Shown here: piece after piece, positions 42,167 through 49,464 of the stretch
Numbering within the stretch: the stretch's first letter is position 1
How the letters are laid out: every line of letters starts with the position of its first letter
Assembly: GCA_948976265.1 (NCBI GenBank)
Contig: CARFUA010000003.1
Location: 111,693-175,692, forward strand
Reading direction: 5' to 3'
DNA from: an uncultured Clostridia bacterium
Lineage (GTDB): Bacteria > Bacillota > Clostridia > TANB77 > CAG-508
DNA length: 64,000 nt
Notes under the pieces: generated by a model
Told to the model about the DNA's origin: nothing
Database searches by the model: none
Seen by the model: the letters and a program-made list of their open reading frames with translations, nothing else
Translations under genes and position numbers: made by a program

Positions 42167-43106
42167 AATTGTGCAAGATTTATTGTTAAATTATACAGAT
42201 GATGTATTAAATACAGAATCGAAAAAATTGGTGGAAAAACATTTGACAGAATGTGAAAAATGTAAAAAGAGATTGAGTCTGATACAAAGTGAATTGTGCG
42301 AAAATCAGGAAAGCCAAAAAGCACAAATTGATTATTTGAAAAAAGTGCGTTTGAAAAATAAACTCAAATCGTTTTTTGGGGCAATTATGATTTTGATTTT
42401 GATTTTTGCTGGATGGTATTTTTATAAACTTTCGATTATTCAACGAGTTTGTAGAAGAGTAGAGAACCAATTTGCGGGTGAAAATTTTTATATAGAAACG
42501 ATTACAGCAAATTCAGAAAATAGCGTGGCAGTTTATAAAACTTGGTATAAAGACGGAAAATATAAGATAGAGAGTTTTATTAAAAATGAGGAAGAACTTT
42601 TGCAAACCTTTGAAACGCGTTATGGAAATATCAGAGAAAATGCGAAAGAAGAATATTTGGTAAATGTTGAAGAAAAGAAAGTGAAAAAAGAAAAGCAATT
42701 GACAGAAAAAAGTAAAAATGAATTTGTGTATGCGCAAAGTAATTTTGTTTTGAAGAGTGTGCCACAATATTGGATTCGTAAATTGGGTGAACCGTTTTAT
42801 GTGAAAATTTCAACCGACCATAAAGAAATTGGGCGAAAATATTATGTGTTTGATTTTGGAGAGACCAAAAAATGGGTGGATAGAGAAACTGGTTTGCCCA
42901 TTATGAGTTTTGGTGAAGTGACATCCGTATCGTACTATAAAGATACCAAAATTCCGAAGGAAAAATTTGAAAGCATCACAGAATATCGTTATCAATTTGG
43001 AGAGGTAAAAGAAGAAGATGTGAAGATGCCAAATTTAGAAGGTTATGAGTGGGATGAATTGGATTGGGAGAAAGAAATGAAAAAACTACTAGAGAGCAGA
43101 AATTAA
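42144..43106 (+). CDS. Anti-sigma factor with zf-HC2 domain
   Basis: This 320-residue protein has an N-terminal anti-sigma domain with 'HLTECEKCKKRL' near residues 33-44, giving the HxxxCxxC zinc motif of zf-HC2. A single membrane helix at about 75-93 ('FFGAIMILILIFAGWYFY') and an outer domain of about 220 residues follow. The outer part contains 'YYVFDFGETKKWVDRETGLPI', a beta-rich fold like lipoprotein carrier or DUF4367 sensors. It should restrain the overlapping sigma factor and sense an envelope signal. A terminator ends the module. Confidence 0.88.
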   Translation: MEKKTECEIVQDLLLNYTDDVLNTESKKLVEKHLTECEKCKKRLSLIQSELCENQESQKAQIDYLKKVRLKNKLKSFFGAIMILILIFAGWYFYKLSIIQRVCRRVENQFAGENFYIETITANSENSVAVYKTWYKDGKYKIESFIKNEEELLQTFETRYGNIRENAKEEYLVNVEEKKVKKEKQLTEKSKNEFVYAQSNFVLKSVPQYWIRKLGEPFYVKISTDHKEIGRKYYVFDFGETKKWVDRETGLPIMSFGEVTSVSYYKDTKIPKEKFESITEYRYQFGEVKEEDVKMPNLEGYEWDELDWEKEMKKLLESRN

Positions 43107-43121
43107 AACTGCTCTTCTTTT
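43092..43121 (+). terminator. Intrinsic terminator of the first sigma module
   Basis: AGAGCAG and CTGCTCT form the stem, followed by a T-rich run. Confidence 0.75.
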
Positions 43122-43155
43122 TCAAATGATATAAGACAAAAATAATAAAAAAACT

Positions 43156-43186
43156 GCAACCTTTTTTCAAAATTTGACAATATAAT
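43156..43186 (+). promoter_or_regulatory. Candidate ECF-type promoter of the second sigma module
   Basis: GCAACC (43156-43161) followed by a T-run resembles the -35 region of ECF-controlled promoters. The downstream AT-rich element lies 30-45 bp before the TTG start. No good SigA -35/-10 pair at 17 bp is visible. Autoregulation is inferred. Confidence 0.35.
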
Positions 43187-43222
43187 AATGAAGGTACCTA
43201 AAAATAAAGGAGTTTTGCTAAA

Positions 43223-43768
43223 TTGAAAACGAATCATGAAATTAAGAATTATAAAAATCAAAACAAGTTAGATTTAGAAAAAATAATTGATGAATATAGC
43301 GGGTATGTATATAAAATAATTGAAAATGCAAATGTTGCATGTTTGCTGAAAGAAGATAGGGAAGAAATTTTAGCTGATACATTTTTTATTTTATGGAAAA
43401 ATACAAAAAAGCTCGATGATGAAAAAGCTTTAAAACCTTATATTGCAGGAATTGTTAAAAATCTAATTCGAGAAAAACGAAGAAAGTCATCGTACCATAA
43501 AGAATTTTCTGAAATTGACAACGATTTTCCTGACGTAACTGAAATGAACATAGTTTGCGAAGAGCGAGAAACGATATATTTGATTGAAAAATCACTCAAT
43601 AAAATGAAAAGCGAAGATGTGGAAATTTTCAAATTGTATTATTATTCCGCTAGAAAAATTCGAGAGATTTCAAACATATTAGGTATTTCAGAATTTAGCG
43701 TAAAATCCAAATTGCATCGAATGCGCAGCAAAATTAAAAGAGATTTAGAAAAAGGAGGATATAGATAA
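43223..43768 (+). CDS. ECF-type sigma factor, second module
   Basis: This 181-residue sigma-70 family protein starts at a TTG 10 nt after AAGGAG. Region 2 is 'LKEDREEILADTFFILWKNTKKL' (residues about 46-68) with 'YIAGIVKNLIREKRR'. Region 4 is 'VEIFKLYYYSARKIREISNILGISEFSVKSKLHRMRSKIK' (about 135-174). It precedes the DUF4179-type gene by 1 bp, forming the second ECF/anti-sigma module within 3 kb. Confidence 0.9.
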   Translation: MKTNHEIKNYKNQNKLDLEKIIDEYSGYVYKIIENANVACLLKEDREEILADTFFILWKNTKKLDDEKALKPYIAGIVKNLIREKRRKSSYHKEFSEIDNDFPDVTEMNIVCEERETIYLIEKSLNKMKSEDVEIFKLYYYSARKIREISNILGISEFSVKSKLHRMRSKIKRDLEKGGYR

Positions 43769-43769
43769 A

Positions 43770-45056
43770 ATGGATAAACAAGAAATTATCAATCGTGTCA
43801 AATTGAAAGTTTCTATATCTAACTTTCAAAAGGAGGAAAAAATAGAAATGCCAAAACGTAGTCATGTTTTAAAATCAACAGCAGTTGCTTGTCTTATTCT
43901 AATTTCCATTTCTGGAATGGTGTTTGCCAAAGAGATTTCTACGAAAATTTACGACAATTTTTTTTGCACTGGAAATGGCGTAGCAACAGCAATTCAGGAA
44001 GGCTATATTGCAAAAAATCAGTCAGAATACACCAATTCTACCGCTGAATTTTCCAATGAAGATACAGGAATTGTCATCGAAAATTCTTCTGTCAAAGTAA
44101 AAGTACAAGATATTGTCATGGACGATTTTAATTTAAGTGCTAAAATCGTAGTGGATTTGCCAGCAGAAGTTTTGGAACAAATTCCTGCGAAAGATATTTG
44201 GGAAATGAATTTTCCAGATTTAATCGTTAGTGACGAAGATGAAAATGTTTTATTTGGAATGGATTATATGGGTTCTCTTAAACAATATTTTAAAGAACAT
44301 TTTAACGAAGAAGATTTTGATAAAATACTGGACCATGAAAAATTTTATAATAGTGGATTAAACAATTTTATTAATAACAGAGGCAGTATGCCAGTAGAAG
44401 TTATTTATAATATGTATACGGAAAATCCAAATCATTATCCGAAAAGTAAGAAATTGAAGTTTGCGTTTACGAAAATTGCTCTTTCCAATTCTGAAAAAGC
44501 AACTTCAGGAAAGGAAGAAATCACCATAAAAGGAAATTGGGAAGTAGAAGTGGATTTACCAAGTAAATTTTATAATCGAGAAACTTATATTTACAGAGCA
44601 GTTGACAACGAAAACGCAGAAGATAAACTATTAAGTTGTGCTGTTTACAATACAAATACAACTGTTGAACTTGCATTAAAATCAGAAAAGCAGCCCCAAT
44701 TTTCACCTTATACAACAATTTCTGCTTTGTTAAACGAAGGAGAACCAACTGACGCAATCAAAGATTATATTATGCAAAAAGTTTATAGTACAGAAGAATA
44801 TCAAGAATATGTGAAAGAACAGCATAAACTTTATGATACGCAAAATATTTACATCGAAAATGCCAGAGGCGAGAAATTTGGATTCACGCAAGGACCTATT
44901 CCGAATGGAGGAGGCTCGATTGATGAAGAAGGATTTTTCCGTCCAACCTGTATGCTTGATTTAACCCAAAAAGACGCAACCGATGAAATGACTTTGCATT
45001 TGAATTATTTAGAAAGAGATATTGAAATCAAATTGCAAAGAGAAAAGGAGGAATAA
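43770..45056 (+). CDS. DUF4179-like anti-sigma/sensor membrane protein
   Basis: This 428-residue protein has a short cytoplasmic part (residues 1-35), one membrane helix at about 37-53 ('STAVACLILISISGMVFA'), and a large external domain. The segment after the helix, 'STKIYDNFFCTGNGVATAIQEGYI', is the DUF4179 pattern found next to ECF sigma genes. The outer part is beta-rich with 'ITIKGNWEVEVDLPSKFYNRETY', resembling DUF5643-like modules. No zf-HC2 cysteines are present. It is expected to bind the preceding sigma factor and sense the envelope. Confidence 0.8.
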   Translation: MDKQEIINRVKLKVSISNFQKEEKIEMPKRSHVLKSTAVACLILISISGMVFAKEISTKIYDNFFCTGNGVATAIQEGYIAKNQSEYTNSTAEFSNEDTGIVIENSSVKVKVQDIVMDDFNLSAKIVVDLPAEVLEQIPAKDIWEMNFPDLIVSDEDENVLFGMDYMGSLKQYFKEHFNEEDFDKILDHEKFYNSGLNNFINNRGSMPVEVIYNMYTENPNHYPKSKKLKFAFTKIALSNSEKATSGKEEITIKGNWEVEVDLPSKFYNRETYIYRAVDNENAEDKLLSCAVYNTNTTVELALKSEKQPQFSPYTTISALLNEGEPTDAIKDYIMQKVYSTEEYQEYVKEQHKLYDTQNIYIENARGEKFGFTQGPIPNGGGSIDEEGFFRPTCMLDLTQKDATDEMTLHLNYLERDIEIKLQREKEE

Positions 45057-45057
45057 A

Positions 45058-45726
45058 ATGAAAAAAACAATACAATGTTTTTGGATAATGGTGATTCTGT
45101 TTTTATTATTATTTCCAATGAAAAGTTTGGCTTGGGGAATGGATGAGGTACAAGAGGAGGCAGAAAAAGTTTTTCAAGAATGGCTGAATCAATACACCGC
45201 TAAAACGGCAAGTGAAGAGGAACGATTAAAAATATATTATTTGACAAATTGTAGTTGCTTTAGCACTTATGAAGCGTTTCAGGCTGGTGGAGATATTGAG
45301 GTAAAAATGGGAGCGTTGGTATATCCTGTGAGTGAAAATAGCAAATGGGCACAATATGAAAAACATGAATATGAAAATCCAAAAGATGGGATTGGCTATT
45401 ATGTACCAGATTATTATATGAGAATGTCAAAAGTAGATGGCGAGTACAAAATTGTATATATGGATTTTGTACCAGAAGGATATGACGAATATGTTCAAAA
45501 AATGAAGGAAAAGGGAATTGATGTAGAAAATTTGAAGTTGGATGAAATATTAAATCAAGATGCAGAAGAAACCACAGAATTAATCGAACAAAATGCAGAA
45601 ACACAAAATTTATCAGCTGAAAATGAAATTGTAGAAAAAACGAGTTTTGGAATTACATTAGTTTGTGGAGTGGTAGTAGCAGGAGGATTTGTGTTTTTTG
45701 GAAAAAAATTTTTTAGAGTAAAATAA
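45058..45726 (+). CDS. Exported protein with C-terminal membrane anchor
   Basis: This 222-residue protein has a signal peptide (residues 1-26, 'TIQCFWIMVILFLLLFPMKSLA') and a C-terminal anchor ('FGITLVCGVVVAGGFVFFG', about 196-214) followed by basic residues. The 170-residue outer part is acidic with tyrosine-rich 'IGYYVPDYYMRMSKVDGEYKIVYMDFVPEGY'. It starts 1 bp after the DUF4179 stop, with AAAGGAGG inside that gene's end, so it belongs to the sigma module. It may be a third component of the sensing system. I recognise no family. Confidence 0.75.
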   Translation: MKKTIQCFWIMVILFLLLFPMKSLAWGMDEVQEEAEKVFQEWLNQYTAKTASEEERLKIYYLTNCSCFSTYEAFQAGGDIEVKMGALVYPVSENSKWAQYEKHEYENPKDGIGYYVPDYYMRMSKVDGEYKIVYMDFVPEGYDEYVQKMKEKGIDVENLKLDEILNQDAEETTELIEQNAETQNLSAENEIVEKTSFGITLVCGVVVAGGFVFFGKKFFRVK

Positions 45727-45732
45727 AAAATA

Positions 45733-45767
45733 AAAAGCAGATAATTAGTTGATAATTATCTGTTTTT
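45733..45767 (+). terminator. Intrinsic terminator of the second sigma module
   Basis: CAGATAATTA and TAATTATCTG form a 10-bp stem, followed by TTTTTG. Confidence 0.85.
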
Positions 45768-45813
45768 GTGGTAAGATATGAAAAGTAAAAAAAAGATTGA
45801 TTGAGGTGAAGAA

Positions 45814-46329
45814 ATGAAAAAAAATCGAACCAACTGGCAAGAATTTTTATTCTACTCTGTTTTTTTGATTTATTTCGTGATTTTGATAGCCGTTTTATTT
45901 AGAAGTAGTCGTGAAACTAGAATGATAAAATTGGTCCCATTTAGCACTATTCGAACTTTTTTGTCAAAAGATAGAATATTTCATATTTTTACGATTACAA
46001 ATGTGCTTGGCAATATTATTTTATTTATGCCAATGGGAATGTATTTTATGGTATTTGCTCAAGATAAAAAAAGTAATAAAAATGTTTTATGGATTTGTTT
46101 GATGAGTACAGGTGTCGAGCTTTTCCAATATGCCTTTAAACTGGGTGTAGGCGATATTGATGATGTAATTTTAAATACGTTGGGTGGATACTTGGGAATT
46201 TTGATGTATCGAATTATATTATCCAAATTAAAAGAAGAACAAAAAGTAAAGGAATTAATCACGAATATTGCGCCAATTGGCGTAGTGATGAGTTTTATGG
46301 TTTTGTTCTTATTAAAAGGCAGATTTTAA
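45814..46329 (+). CDS. VanZ-family membrane protein
   Basis: This 171-residue protein has four or five membrane helices and the VanZ signature: 'RSSRETRMIKLVPFSTIRTF' near residues 29-48, 'NVLGNIILFMPMGMYFMV' near 66, 'GVELFQYAFKLGVGDIDDVILNTLGGYLG' near 99. VanZ proteins affect teicoplanin and lipoglycopeptide susceptibility and envelope properties; the mechanism is not settled. GAGGTG precedes the ATG. It is monocistronic, next to the sigma/anti-sigma modules. Confidence 0.88.
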   Translation: MKKNRTNWQEFLFYSVFLIYFVILIAVLFRSSRETRMIKLVPFSTIRTFLSKDRIFHIFTITNVLGNIILFMPMGMYFMVFAQDKKSNKNVLWICLMSTGVELFQYAFKLGVGDIDDVILNTLGGYLGILMYRIILSKLKEEQKVKELITNIAPIGVVMSFMVLFLLKGRF

Positions 46330-46349
46330 TATCTGTTTTTTTTAGGTAT

Positions 46350-46378
46350 TTGACTTTTTATGTAAAAAATGATAAAAT
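46350..46378 (+). promoter_or_regulatory. SigA promoter of the TTGACTTTTTATGTAAA type
   Basis: TTGACT (46350-46355), a 17-bp spacer and TAAAAT (46373-46378). The first 17 bases are identical to those at 15400 and 63668. The start of the LemA-like gene is 54 bp downstream. Confidence 0.8.
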
Positions 46379-46431
46379 ATCCCCATACATTTTTGTTGTA
46401 AAATAATCAGAAGACATAAGGAGGATTCAAA

Positions 46432-46953
46432 ATGAAAAAAATAATGATTATTGTAGTGGTTTTGGCGGTGTTAGGTGTTTATTTTAAAGAAGTCAAAAGG
46501 GAAATTGTTGATTTGAAAGCCAATGTAGAGGTGCAAGAAGCTCAGCTGCAAGAATGCTTGCGACATCGGAGTGAGTTGGGTTCCCAGCTGGTAGAAGTTA
46601 TGCGAGATTATGCAGAGCCAATACTTTTACTCAAAGCCAGCAATGCCAGTATTGGACTGGAAGGAAGCTTTGATAGTTATGATTTTGAAGCTATGGGTGA
46701 GGCAGGGAATGAATTGGAGGCTGCCATTAACGAATTAATGTCGGTCACAAGTTCTGAATTGGAGGAAAATGTAGATTTCCTTAATTTACAAGAGGAATTG
46801 GCCTATAATAAAGAGGAAATCTTAGAAATAAGAGAAATTTATCTTGAGAGAGCAAAACAGTATGATGAAAAAATACAAACATTTCCAGCCAGTTTTGTAG
46901 CTTGGTATATCGCATATTATCCTACGCGATACATAGAAATTGATTTTGATTAA
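46432..46953 (+). CDS. LemA-like membrane-anchored protein
   Basis: This 173-residue protein has an N-terminal membrane helix (residues 3-18) and a long helical body. LemA landmarks are recognisable though divergent. 'RHRSELGSQLVEVMRDYAEP' near 40 stands where LemA has 'RxxLxPxLVExVKGYA'. 'FLNLQEELAYNKEEILEIREIYLERAKQYDEKIQTFPASFVA' near 110 matches the conserved second half. LemA proteins are coiled-coil-like membrane proteins of unknown function. AAGGAGG is 8 nt before the ATG. It is monocistronic between VanZ and PadR. Confidence 0.72.
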   Translation: MKKIMIIVVVLAVLGVYFKEVKREIVDLKANVEVQEAQLQECLRHRSELGSQLVEVMRDYAEPILLLKASNASIGLEGSFDSYDFEAMGEAGNELEAAINELMSVTSSELEENVDFLNLQEELAYNKEEILEIREIYLERAKQYDEKIQTFPASFVAWYIAYYPTRYIEIDFD

Positions 46954-46962
46954 TTTTTCCTG

Positions 46963-47017
46963 AAAAAGTCGTGGAATAGTGTAAATGAACTGTTTCACGG
47001 CTTTTTTAATTTTTTTC
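46963..47017 (+). terminator. Intrinsic terminator after the LemA-like gene
   Basis: AGTCGTG and CACGGCT arms with an imperfect inner stem (AGT/ACT), followed by long T-runs. Confidence 0.75.
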
Positions 47018-47026
47018 GAAAAACTC

Positions 47027-47055
47027 TTGACATTTTCTATACCTAGATATACAAT
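47027..47055 (+). promoter_or_regulatory. Promoter of the padR-ftsW-like operon
   Basis: TTGACA (47027-47032), a 17-bp spacer and TACAAT (47050-47055). Confidence 0.8.
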
Positions 47056-47083
47056 GTAACATATATCGATATACAAAGTATAA
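47045..47083. promoter_or_regulatory. Candidate PadR operator overlapping the -10
   Basis: GATATACAATGTA (47046-47058) is repeated as GATATACAAAGTA (about 47069-47081). Between them is the palindrome ATGT-A-ACAT. PadR proteins often bind ATGT/ACAT dyads, so autoregulation is likely but unproven. Confidence 0.55.
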
Positions 47084-47096
47084 AAAGGAGGAAAAC

Positions 47097-47435
47097 ATGA
47101 AAATTGACAAAGAATTGCTAAAAGGAAGCACAACAATGCTAATTTTGGAATTGCTAAATGGGGAAGATATGTATGGTTATCAAATGATGAAACGTTTGCA
47201 TGAAAAATCAGAAGATGTGTTCGAATTGAAAGAAGGGACTTTATATCCGATTTTACATTCGTTGGAAGAAAAAAGTTTTATTTTCTCATATTGGGATGAA
47301 TCGACAGCGAAAAAAAGGAAATATTACACGATTACAGAACGTGGAAAAACCTACTTAAATGCTAAGAAGGAAGAGTGGAAAATTTTCAAAGGCGGAATTG
47401 ACAAAGTATTAGGAGGTGTTTCATTTGCAAATTAA
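47097..47435 (+). CDS. PadR-family transcriptional regulator
   Basis: This 112-residue winged-helix protein has the PadR signature: 'LKGSTTMLILELLNGEDMYGYQMMKRLHEKSEDVFELKEGTLYPILHSLEEKSFI', then 'KRKYYTITERGKTYL'. Short PadR proteins repress operons for membrane proteins and transporters. Its ATG follows AAAGGAGG, and its end overlaps the next gene by 11 bp, so the two are coupled. A repeat-containing operator lies in its promoter. Confidence 0.92.
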   Translation: MKIDKELLKGSTTMLILELLNGEDMYGYQMMKRLHEKSEDVFELKEGTLYPILHSLEEKSFIFSYWDESTAKKRKYYTITERGKTYLNAKKEEWKIFKGGIDKVLGGVSFAN

Positions 47436-48783
47436 GGAATTTTTGAATTGTATTATGGAGCAAGTAAAGTATGAACCAATTCGAAAAGAAATTTCGGAGG
47501 AGCTGGAAAATCATTTAATAGAGGCAAAAGAAAGTTATATGTTAGAAGGAATGCAAGAACAACAGGCAGAAGCAAAAGCGATTCAGCAAATGGGAAAAGC
47601 AGAGGAAATTGGTCAAAAATTAAATCAAATTCATCGTCCTAAATTGGATTGGAAATTGTTGATGAATACGATTTTTTTGATGTGCTTTGGAGTACTTGTT
47701 TTATGGATAAAAGTAACATCAAACGAAAGAATAGAAGGAATGTTTTTTCGATATGGAGTGACACTTGTTTTTGGAATTGTTGCAAGCATTTACATTTATT
47801 TTTTGGATTATCAAAAAATTATCAAAAATGCGAAATATTTTTATGGATTGGCAACAATTTTAATGCTCTTTTCAATGAGGTTTGGTGTGAGTGTTAATGG
47901 TATCAAAAGTTGGATTAATATTGGTGGTTTTTCGATTTCAGTGCCAGTATTAGTGATTCCACTTTATATTTTAGCGTTTATTGGATTTCTGGAAAATATG
48001 AATCCTCATCAATATTTTAAATTTTCTTTTTCGCAAAATAAGGAAATTAAAATTCGTAAAGATATTTTCAAAATCATTATACTAAGCACGATTTCGTTAG
48101 GATTGTTATTATGCATACCAGCTATGACTTCGATGATTGTGTTAGGAATCGTTTATTTGGTGATAGCAACAGTAAAATTATCCGAATTAAATAAAAACAA
48201 AATAAAATGGATAACAGCATTATGGGGAATTCCACTTTTAATGGGAATTTTATGTAGCATTATTTTTATAGAGGCAATGCCTGTGGAAAGGCTGATTACT
48301 TCTTTTCATCCAGAAAGTGACCCAGCAGGTGGCGGTTGGATTGGCATCAATCAAAAAATAATTCTGAATTCTGCCAATGCTTTTGGAGAGGCAGACGATA
48401 TGAGCAACAGTTTGGAAATGTTTGATGAAGGAACTAATTTTGCATTTATCTCTATTTTGGCACATTTTGGTTGGATTCCAGCTTTAGCCATGATAAGCGT
48501 AATTGTGACATTTAGCATCAAACTGATGTTAAATGCCGCGAAAATAAAAGACATGACTGGAAAATTGATGATTGTTGGAATTTCAAGTTTGTTTATTTTG
48601 CAAAGTATTTTCAATTTATTAATGAATTTCAATGTGGGAATGAAATCCGATTTTAATATTCCATTTATTTCTTATGGAAATTCAAATTTGTTTGTCAATA
48701 TGTTATGCTTAGCATTGGTTTTGGCAGTGTACCGAAAAAAAGATTTAATAATTTGTACGAAAAAGCGAGTTATAGAAAGTTAG
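47425..48783 (+). CDS. FtsW/RodA/SpoVE-family protein with N-terminal permease-prefix domain
   Basis: This 452-residue protein starts at a TTG 8 nt after AGGAGG. Residues about 1-65 ('KEISEELENHLIEAKESYMLEGMQEQQAEAKAIQQMG') form the helical prefix domain often encoded beside PadR regulators. The rest has about ten membrane helices of the SEDS type. 'GVSVNGIKSWINIGGFSISV' near residue 158 and 'FNIPFISYGNSNLFVNM' near 413 match the family. SEDS proteins polymerise glycan strands from lipid II. The C-terminal loop has 'SYGNSNL' where most have 'SYGGSSL', so activity may differ. Confidence 0.85.
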   Translation: MQIKEFLNCIMEQVKYEPIRKEISEELENHLIEAKESYMLEGMQEQQAEAKAIQQMGKAEEIGQKLNQIHRPKLDWKLLMNTIFLMCFGVLVLWIKVTSNERIEGMFFRYGVTLVFGIVASIYIYFLDYQKIIKNAKYFYGLATILMLFSMRFGVSVNGIKSWINIGGFSISVPVLVIPLYILAFIGFLENMNPHQYFKFSFSQNKEIKIRKDIFKIIILSTISLGLLLCIPAMTSMIVLGIVYLVIATVKLSELNKNKIKWITALWGIPLLMGILCSIIFIEAMPVERLITSFHPESDPAGGGWIGINQKIILNSANAFGEADDMSNSLEMFDEGTNFAFISILAHFGWIPALAMISVIVTFSIKLMLNAAKIKDMTGKLMIVGISSLFILQSIFNLLMNFNVGMKSDFNIPFISYGNSNLFVNMLCLALVLAVYRKKDLIICTKKRVIES

Positions 48784-48790
48784 TGTATTT

Positions 48791-48820
48791 AAAAGTAAGT
48801 AGTGAAAACTACTTACTTTT
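48791..48820 (+). terminator. Intrinsic terminator of the padR operon
   Basis: A perfect 13-bp stem, AAAAGTAAGTAGT with ACTACTTACTTTT, around a GAAA loop. Confidence 0.88.
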
Positions 48821-48856
48821 GACATTGGAAATAATGTGATTATTTTCATAAAGTGG

Positions 48857-48885
48857 TTGTAAATTAATTATTTTTCTGATATGAT
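48857..48885 (+). promoter_or_regulatory. Promoter for the CmpB-type gene
   Basis: TTGTAA (48857-48862), a 17-bp spacer and TATGAT (48880-48885). Confidence 0.5.
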
Positions 48886-48921
48886 AAAATTATAAATTTG
48901 AAAGAAGAAATAGGATAAAAA

Positions 48922-49446
48922 ATGAAAAAATATATACTCTATTTTATGTTGTATTCCATTATCGGATGGTGCTATGAGGTTTTTTTGGAAGTGGTTGTTT
49001 ATCAATGGGGATTTTCAAATCGAGGTTTTCTATTTGGACCCTATTGCCCTGTGTATGGTTTTGGTGCCTTAACGTTTATTCTTGCCTTAAAAAGTTTGAA
49101 AAGCAAAAAAATTATGTTTCTCAACATAAATATAACACCAATGCTTGTTTTTTTAGGAATTATATTGATTTCTACGTTACTTGAATTATTGGTAAGTTAC
49201 ATTTTAGAAATGTTTACTGGTGCTTGGTTATGGGATTATAAGTTGTATCGATTTAATTTTCAAGGAAGAATAGCTTTAAATCCAAGTATTCGATTTGGAA
49301 TTGGTGGAATGCTATTTATGTATGGTTTACAACCATTGTTTGAAAAATTATGTAATAAAATACATGAAAAAAAGTTGCAATTTACTGCAATAGCTTGTTT
49401 TTGTATTATTTTTACAGATTTTATGCTGAAAATAATAAAAATTTAA
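48922..49446 (+). CDS. Putative ABC-transporter permease-type protein (PF06541/CmpB-like)
   Basis: This 174-residue protein has four or five membrane helices and the family's opening 'YFMLYSIIGWCYEVFLEVV' (residues 6-24). It continues with 'SNRGFLFGPYCPVYGFGAL' near 32 and 'LLELLVSYILEMFTGAWLWDYKLYRFNFQGRIALNPSIRFG' near 88. Despite its database label the function of this family is not established, and no ATPase is nearby. GAAGAAATAGG is a weak ribosome site. It is followed 18 bp later by the DUF5050 gene. Confidence 0.82.
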   Translation: MKKYILYFMLYSIIGWCYEVFLEVVVYQWGFSNRGFLFGPYCPVYGFGALTFILALKSLKSKKIMFLNINITPMLVFLGIILISTLLELLVSYILEMFTGAWLWDYKLYRFNFQGRIALNPSIRFGIGGMLFMYGLQPLFEKLCNKIHEKKLQFTAIACFCIIFTDFMLKIIKI

Positions 49447-49464
49447 AAAAGAAAGAGGATTTAT

